Positions 58,643 to 64,000 of a DNA stretch of 64,000 nucleotides are shown one piece after another. The translations under genes were made by a program, and so were the position numbers. The notes beneath the pieces were generated by a model. It saw only the letters and a program-made list of their open reading frames with translations. It had not been told where the DNA came from and did no database searches. Numbering within the stretch: position 1 is the stretch's first letter; each line of letters begins with the position of its first letter. This DNA comes from Sesamum alatum (lineage: Eukaryota; Streptophyta; Magnoliopsida; Lamiales; Pedaliaceae), in assembly GCA_034509735.1 (NCBI GenBank), contig JACGWO010000004.1:26889395-26953394 (forward strand), written 5' to 3'.

Positions 58643-59197
58643 TAAAATAGTATAATTTCTAACAAATACAATGAAGATGACACAGTGATGATACCAAGGT
58701 ACATAAAAAGAATAGTTTTCAGCAAATCTCAAACTGCATGGTGTATTCATATATCTAAATATAAAATAAGTTTCTATTGTTTGTAGATATAGATTACTGT
58801 TAAATATTGTGCAAGGAGGGACCAGAACACTGGTTACAATATTTGAGGAAGTAACAACCGTATATGTTAGATGTCATTTAAATGAATATCTGGAACAATT
58901 GAACATGTAATTTATAATTATAACGTCTTTTATTATTACTAGAACGTATCACGTTCGTTGCACGTGTTAATATATATTTAGATGTGAATATATCACTTAT
59001 TAGCTGCAAAAAGATATTATGTTCATAATTTTATTCATATTTCTATCATTGAAACATTACTATATAAAATAATTGTTTTAAAACCATTTAATTTTATTAT
59101 TTGTAATTCATTTTCAAATTTATTTGATACTTTTAAATAAAAACTTATTAATCCATACAACTGAAAATTTTCATTATGTATTTACTAACTATTATAT

Positions 59198-59416
59198 GGG
59201 TAAATTATATTAACACTCCTCATGAGATTACATCAAAATACACAAACACTCTTGCATTTTGAAAATTACAGCTACACCCCTAAATTTATAGTTGTAATTA
59301 AAATTACACCCCCTATTAAAAAGTAAAACTTACACAAACACCCCTGAAAAACATCACTAACATTCTTAGGGGGTGTAGCTGTAATTAAAAAGATTGTGCG
59401 TTAATGTAGTTAACCC
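59198..59416. mobile_element. Short MULE-type MITE in the Helitron
   Basis: 219 bases. The ends are GGGTAAATTATATTAACACT and, inverted, GGGTTAACTACATTAACGCA, with mirrored TACAGCTACACCCC arms. The flanks CTATTATAT and TTATTATAT agree at 8 of 9 bases. Confidence 0.8.
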
Positions 59417-60678
59417 TTATTATATTTGATGATCTTGTATAGAAACAAATTAGTGCGAAAGTAAAATATAATATATAAATTAATCCAATATTAAAATAAA
59501 ATTAATTAGTGGAAGCTCTATATTTTTGGATTTTTTTTATTAAGAAACTCTAATTTAATAAATTTGGTCATGTTTTATTTGTATCCTTTTTGGGCGATTT
59601 GCTATGTTTTAGTTTTTATTTTTTTATTATATTATTTTTATTATGAGATTTTTTTTCTTTACGACTATATCAGCCCGATGTCTTTTATTTTTAAATTATT
59701 GATGTGAAATAATTTTAAATAATTATTTTTTAATTATTGTCATGCAAATTTTAATCTAATTACACCCGTAGTATTAGTATTTGTATTGCAAGATCCTATA
59801 ACTATGCTAATTTTGTCAAAATATAGTATAATTACATTTTTCATTAACTTCTATAGTTGAAATATATTATTTCATAAAATGTTATTGCTTTTATTTGCAA
59901 TTTCGAATTTTAGTGTGATTTCTTGATCTTAGTCATATGAATCCAATTGACATTATCTATTTCTTATTCAATAATCTATTATCTTTTTACAAATTTAGAG
60001 GATGTTCGGTTCAACTTATTTGAAATATTTTATAAGCTGCTACAACATAAGATCTTTTAAAAGTTTAAAAATGTCAAAAATAACTAATTCATTTGGATTG
60101 AATTACGACCAATATTCTAATATCTCTGATATAAGATTTACAAATTACATTAATGAACCTCAAGTTAAAGAAATAATTAATTTAATTATTAAATTACGAT
60201 AGCCTCCTTATAGAAAAAATTAATAAGTTGAGTCTTCTTTTCCTTTACTGTAACTTTTGTTTTACTTTTTAAATGACAATTTTGTAATATAAAATTTTAT
60301 AATTGACTATTATATTAATCTTTTAGAAAAACTTTTGAATTTATATATTTGGAAGGATCGAATTTGTAACAAAGACATATGTACCCTTACTTAAGTTATT
60401 TTTTAATAATAAATAAAAGTTGGTAATTATAAAAAGACAAAGTTTTAATAAAAAGGAAAACTATTTAATAGTTCTAATTCCTTTTAACTACTTAAACGTA
60501 TTTATTATTGTCCAAGTAGTTTAGAGGCATTAGGAACATTAAATTATCTTTTTTTTTTTTTAAATAGAATTTAGTCGTTTATAACTAGTCTGATTTATTA
60601 TTAAAAGAATTACTTAACTAAGGATATGAATTCTTTTTACTATGGGGGAATAAAAACTTAGGAGATTCACACTTTTAT

Positions 60679-61355
60679 GGGAAAATAACACTTTTCGTCC
60701 TGTAACTTAGGGTCTTTCCACTTTTGATCCCATTTGTTACGGGATTCTCACTTTTGGTCCCATAACTTTTAAAAAGTAGCACTTTTGATCCCATAACACA
60801 TTTCCATTAGATTTTTTAATGAAAAACACCACATGTTTAACACGTGGCCATTAGGGCATTTACACTTTTGGTCCCATACATTACAAGAAATACGCTCAAT
60901 AGCAATGAAAAAAAAATCAGTGTCGAGCTAATTAGCAAGTAAAATTTTCGTTGCAATGCATTATTTAATATAAGAATTTTACTTGCTAATGAATTTAGCA
61001 ACGAAGATTTACTTGCTAATAAATTTAGCAATGAATTGTTTAAAATATATATTAAGTAGTGTAAATTAGCAACGAGAATTTTACTTGTTAATTAGTTCGA
61101 CGTTGATCTCAACAACAAATTTTTTCGTTGCTATTAAGCTATTTTCTTTGTCCCATAATTTTAAAAATAAAGTATCACTTTTGGTCCATGTACTTAACGG
61201 CCATGTGCACTATCCGTTAAATATCTAACGAAAAATACCATGGGACAGAAAGTGCTACTTTTTGAAAGTTACAGGACCAAAAGTGAGAATCCCATAATCA
61301 ATGAGACCAAAAGTGAAGAGACTCTAAGTTATGGGATGAAAAATGTTATTTCCCC
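60679..61355. mobile_element. MULE-type MITE with exact 9-base TSD
   Basis: The ends are GGGAAAATAACACTTTTCGT and, inverted, GGGGAAATAACATTTTTCAT. The target duplication CACTTTTAT lies at 60670-60678 and 61356-61364. The mirrored arms carry the CTTTTGGTCCCATAAC phrase. A smaller inverted-repeat element is nested inside. Confidence 0.92.
60889..61150. mobile_element. Small CACTA-like foldback nested in the MITE
   Basis: The left end CATTACAAGAAATACGCTC and the inverted right end ACAAAGAAAATAGCTTAATA are similar. Both arms carry TTAGCAAGTAAAATT/CGTTGC words. It resembles the short CACTACAAGAAA-type MITEs of plants, but the right end is poorly kept. Confidence 0.55.
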
Positions 61356-61378
61356 CACTTTTATATACAATATAGTTT

Positions 61379-62204
61379 ATAAATGATTTGTTTTGCACTA
61401 ATTTTGCCTCTTGTAATTACCTACCCTGCTTTCTATGTTTTCTTGGAACATTCTCTCTCTCTCTCTCTCTGATATTCGTGGCTGAGTTCGTAGACTGATA
61501 ACAAAGATGATGTAATTTTCTATTGAAGAAGGTGACCTAAAAAAAAGAAAAGAAAGGAAGAAGAAAAGAAAGAAAGGGGACTATGCAAGAAGAAAAAATA
61601 AAAGGACTTTGAAATTCAAATTTCAAGCAATGACGAAGCCACAATTAATAACTTGAAAAGAAAATACGGAAGCAAATCCAGCGAACCAAGCAAAAAGAAT
61701 ATGTTATGACGATTAAGATAAAAAAAAGAGAGAGAGAAAGAGAAAGACTCGTAAAAACATGGGCTTAGATAACAATTAAGTTATAATATTATTTACATTT
61801 AGTATATATTTTCAATATCCTAGTAGAATTTAATTTTCAGGTTGATCAACATCTATATAATTACATTTCTTTATATTGTGAACTATTCATATATATATAT
61901 ATATTACATTTAATAATTAAATTTGAGAATTATACTATTACTTTAGTCAAATCATATGAATTATGTGCAACGCACGTGTTCATTACTATACAGTTATAGA
62001 AAAAACCCTAAAAAGAATACTACTCTAAAATATTCAAAACACCATGCCCAAGATTGTACTATACTATACATTCACAAAAACCCACAAAATATTGTATAGA
62101 AAACAACTAAAGAATTATTTATTTAGATGCAAATGGAATATATATAAAACAACTGAAGAATTACATGTAAAACAAATATTTATTCACAAAAACCCACATA
62201 ACCG
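61379..62204 (+). other. Spacer with a diverged Helitron 3' terminus
   Basis: At 61960-61987 the plus strand reads TGAATTATGTGCAACGCACG followed by TGTTCATTACTAT, homologous to the inverted 3' end of Helitron 2 but with CTAT in place of CTAG. A CT microsatellite lies at 61453-61470 and a purine-rich tract at 61540-61580. No gene is seen. Confidence 0.5.
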
Positions 62205-62372
62205 GGCTACCTACATGCAGATGGAATCTACAATACACTATTACAATTATTTATCCAATTATACCTAAATTGATGCATAAGCTTATCATTACAAACTTTA
62301 GATTTAGTTGTCATTCATAACATAGTTCCAAGTATTCATTAGCTTTATTCACATTTTATATTACAGAAAATT
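62205..62372 (+). repeat. Shared upstream unit of the subtilase array, copy 4
   Basis: It carries AATTGATGCATAAGCTTATC and the TAGATTTAGTTGTCATTC block of the other copies, 18 kb away from the rest of the array. Confidence 0.82.
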
Positions 62373-62860
62373 CAACATGGCTAACTAGTGTATTCATTTT
62401 TTTGCTTTGTTCCTAAGTTCCATCAACGTAGCACTGTCTCAATCTGAAACCCACATAGTCCACATGGATCTCCAAGCGTTTCCCTAAGCCTTCTCTTTCC
62501 CTCATAATTATTATTCTTTCCTGCTTATGTCCATATACCCCCAAGCCCATTTATACTTACACTAATGCCATTCATTCATTTGGTGCTAGGTTATCCCAAG
62601 TGAGCATGAACGCATAAAAAATGCCCTTGGCTATTTATCTTCAATCAAAGACTAAAAGCTCCAGCTCCTAGCAACTCACGCCTCTCACTTTCTCGGCCTA
62701 AACTCGATTTCTGGTGCATGGCCAATGTCTAATTTTGGGCGTGATGTTAAAATAGGACTCGTGACTCGAGATGAAGCAAGAGTTTAAGCGATGAAGAAAT
62801 GACCGAAATTCCAACAAGATGGAAGGGTGGTTGAATTCAAAAGTATAAATTATATCTTAA
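62373..62860 (+). pseudogene. Subtilase pseudogene psi-4
   Basis: It follows psi-1 and psi-2 along their length: signal peptide, propeptide (ACATAGTCCACATGGATCTC at about 62453), propeptide end, and a damaged Asp region (GGACTCGTGACTCGAG, about 62755). It ends with the same AACAAGATGGAAGGGTGGTT block and following intergenic sequence. Stops and deletions occur throughout. Its tail is cut by the LTR-like sequence that starts at 62896. Confidence 0.85.
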
Positions 62861-62895
62861 TTGTTTTCTTTAAAAAGGAAAAAGAAACAATTATA

Positions 62896-63334
62896 TGTTA
62901 GAATAGGGGATCAAAAAGCCAATTGAATTAGCGGTTTTGGGAACTATTTAGCAATCTTTATTAATATAATATTGACTTGATAAACATAGTAAGTGTTCAT
63001 CTTTGCCACCATATGTTTGTTGTGCTTACTGATTACATTAAATTGCTTTAACGTCACAATACATGCCCACGTACCAATTAGGTAAGTTGTGCAGTTGGGC
63101 TGCCGATTGGATGGAAGCTATGAAATCAACTTTGAGCATTGATCTGAAACGTTCTAAGTCGAGGACCTTGAGACTGGGCATCGAAAGTTGTAAAGTATCA
63201 TGGTAAAATCGCTAGTGCGCCTCTGTTCCTTTAAGTGTGAGGATGAGCAGGAGCAGCACCCTTAGTACGAGGCTTAAGGTCGTACTAAGGGCAGTCAAAG
63301 TCGCGCCTTGAAGGATAGCATTTTAGGGAGTTAG
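62896..63334 (+). repeat. LTR-like fragment, unclassified
   Basis: It starts TGTTAGAATAGGGGATCAAA, directly after the psi-4 downstream sequence ACAATTATA, which is continuous in other array copies; this marks an insertion point. Bases 63120-63190 resemble 21965-22060 (the AAGTCGAGGACCTTGAGAC block). It is probably an LTR remnant; no partner is in the window. Confidence 0.45.
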
Positions 63335-63555
63335 TGTAAATATGTTTTTATTAAACTAAGTCTGTTGAGTTAGTTAGTAGAGATAATGACAGTTGATTAG
63401 CAGTTAATCAGTTATAAGAGCTGATTAGCTCTATATATAGAAATCTCAGTGTACGACTTCCACACTTGAATGAATTTTACATTTCTTGATCTTGAAAGCT
63501 ACTTGTGCTCATCCATGGCTGCGCCTATCTCATGTGCGATTCATGCTTCTTTACA

Positions 63556-63568
63556 TGGTATCAAAGCC
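63556..63568 (+). promoter_or_regulatory. Copia-3 primer-binding site (tRNA-Met)
   Basis: TGGTATCAAAGCC, one base different from the standard TGGTATCAGAGCC of Copia-1 and Copia-2. Confidence 0.85.
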
Positions 63569-63677
63569 ATCAATTGATGGTCTCTGGTACTCCTAGTTTT
63601 CTTTAGGGTTTTCTTTGTTGCTTCTTCTTCATCAAGAACGATTTTCAATCGACGTGAGCTTTCTGCCCTCTTCAACT

Positions 63678-64000
63678 ATGGCGAGTCCTACGAAGAAAGC
63701 TGACAAAGGAAAGAACGTTGACATAGACTCAGATGCCTCTAGAGTACAGGCGGCAGATAACCCAGGTACTGTCCTGGTGTCAAATTTGCTAGATGGAACC
63801 AATTTCCTCTCATGGAGCCGCTCAATTGGCATAGCCCTCAGAGCCAAGATGAAGCTCGAATTCATCGATTGAAAGAATCCCAGACCGGCAAAAACTGATG
63901 AGGGTATCGAGCAATGGGAAAGGGCAGATGGAATGGTAATCTCCTGGATTATAAATTCAATTTTGAAAGACATTGTAGAATCTTTTTTCTGTACATTGAT
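63678..64000 (+). pseudogene. Copia-3 gag, 5' part with premature stop
   Basis: The ATG at 63678 fits the gag start better than the upstream 63615, because the 21 codons before it are not gag-like and the family usually starts MA/MS with a charged linker. It reads MASPTKKADKGKNVDIDSDA, then LLDGTNFLSWSRSIGIALRA. A TGA at 63870-63872 stands where a Gly is expected (FID-stop-KNPRP). The same frame continues with WERADGMVISWIINSILKDI to the window end. It is related to the Copia-1 gag. Confidence 0.85.

Larger units (their letters stand above)
58939..61378 (-). mobile_element. Non-autonomous Helitron with two nested MITEs
   Basis: The 3' end is CTAG at 58939-58942 next to A 58938, with a hairpin (one mismatch) at 58950-58966. 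The 5' side at 60520-60678 and 61365-61378 matches the 5' block of Helitron 3, split by a MULE-type MITE at 60679-61355. The exact 5' base is uncertain because TC is not preserved. No coding sequence is seen. Confidence 0.75.
63335..64000 (+). mobile_element. Ty1-copia retrotransposon Copia-3 (5' part, runs off the window)
   Basis: A likely 5' LTR (63335-63555, TGTAAATATG...CTTTACA, with CTATATATAG near 63430 as a promoter-like box) is followed at once by a primer-binding site TGGTATCAAAGCC (63556-63568) and a gag frame. The left LTR border is an estimate, as the second LTR is outside the window. Confidence 0.82.

Noticed and set aside
62044..62268. A 74-codon plus-strand frame
   Set aside because: It lies in the AT-rich upstream unit shared by the subtilase pseudogenes and is not conserved as a frame in the other copies.
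1..64000. CRISPR arrays, tRNA or rRNA genes, operons
   Set aside because: No spaced short repeats of CRISPR type, no tRNA cloverleaf or rRNA sequence seen; the window is plant nuclear DNA.

Overview
This window is repeat-rich plant nuclear DNA. It is AT-rich and carries Ty1-copia retrotransposons primed by the plant-typical tRNA-Met site, L1-type LINEs with a DUF4283-like ORF1, Helitrons ending in a hairpin plus CTAG, Mutator-like elements (MULEs) and their MITEs with 9-base target duplications, one CACTA element, one Tourist-like MITE and one hAT-like element. The only substantial host gene family is the plant subtilisin-like proteases (SBT1 type). The general look is that of a eudicot, perhaps an asterid, but the species cannot be fixed from sequence alone.

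Layout. 1-9015: three non-autonomous Helitrons lie head to tail on the minus strand, with GATATA microsatellites at the junctions; the first contains three tandem ~690-base units. 9016-13750: a decayed L1-type LINE. 14129-19711: a minus-strand Copia with both LTRs. 19712-24783: Helitron end fragments, an LTR-like repeat and AT-rich spacer. 24784-27066: the best-preserved host gene, a subtilase with all catalytic residues present but the reading frame broken by single-base indels. 27840-29128: a MULE with a GC-rich core. 29395-35022: a second LINE split by a plus-strand Copia that left a TACG(A/G) duplication. 35040-37690: a segmental duplication in which one copy has a MITE and the other keeps the nearly empty site.

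38083-44290: a tandem array of subtilase pseudogenes with shared upstream DNA, interrupted by nested elements. The first pseudogene holds a 3.7-kb element, which holds a 2.6-kb MULE; each layer has its own exact 9-base target duplication. 44567-54137: a larger MULE with a long decayed transposase on the minus strand, split by a GC-rich insertion (which contains a Tourist-like MITE) and by a CACTA element. 54138-61378: Helitron termini with a gene-like fragment, nested MITEs and a Helitron that took in a MULE-type MITE. 62373-62860: a further subtilase pseudogene. 62896-64000: LTR-like sequence and the 5' part of a third Copia.

How things fit together. There is no working pathway here; the window is a record of serial insertion. 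The most notable shared design is in the two larger MULEs. Both carry, near the left end and convergent with the transposase, a small gene made of a GRF-type zinc finger, an intron at the same place, a charged heptad-like stretch and a C-terminal membrane segment. This pairing is the best candidate for an under-described system in the window.
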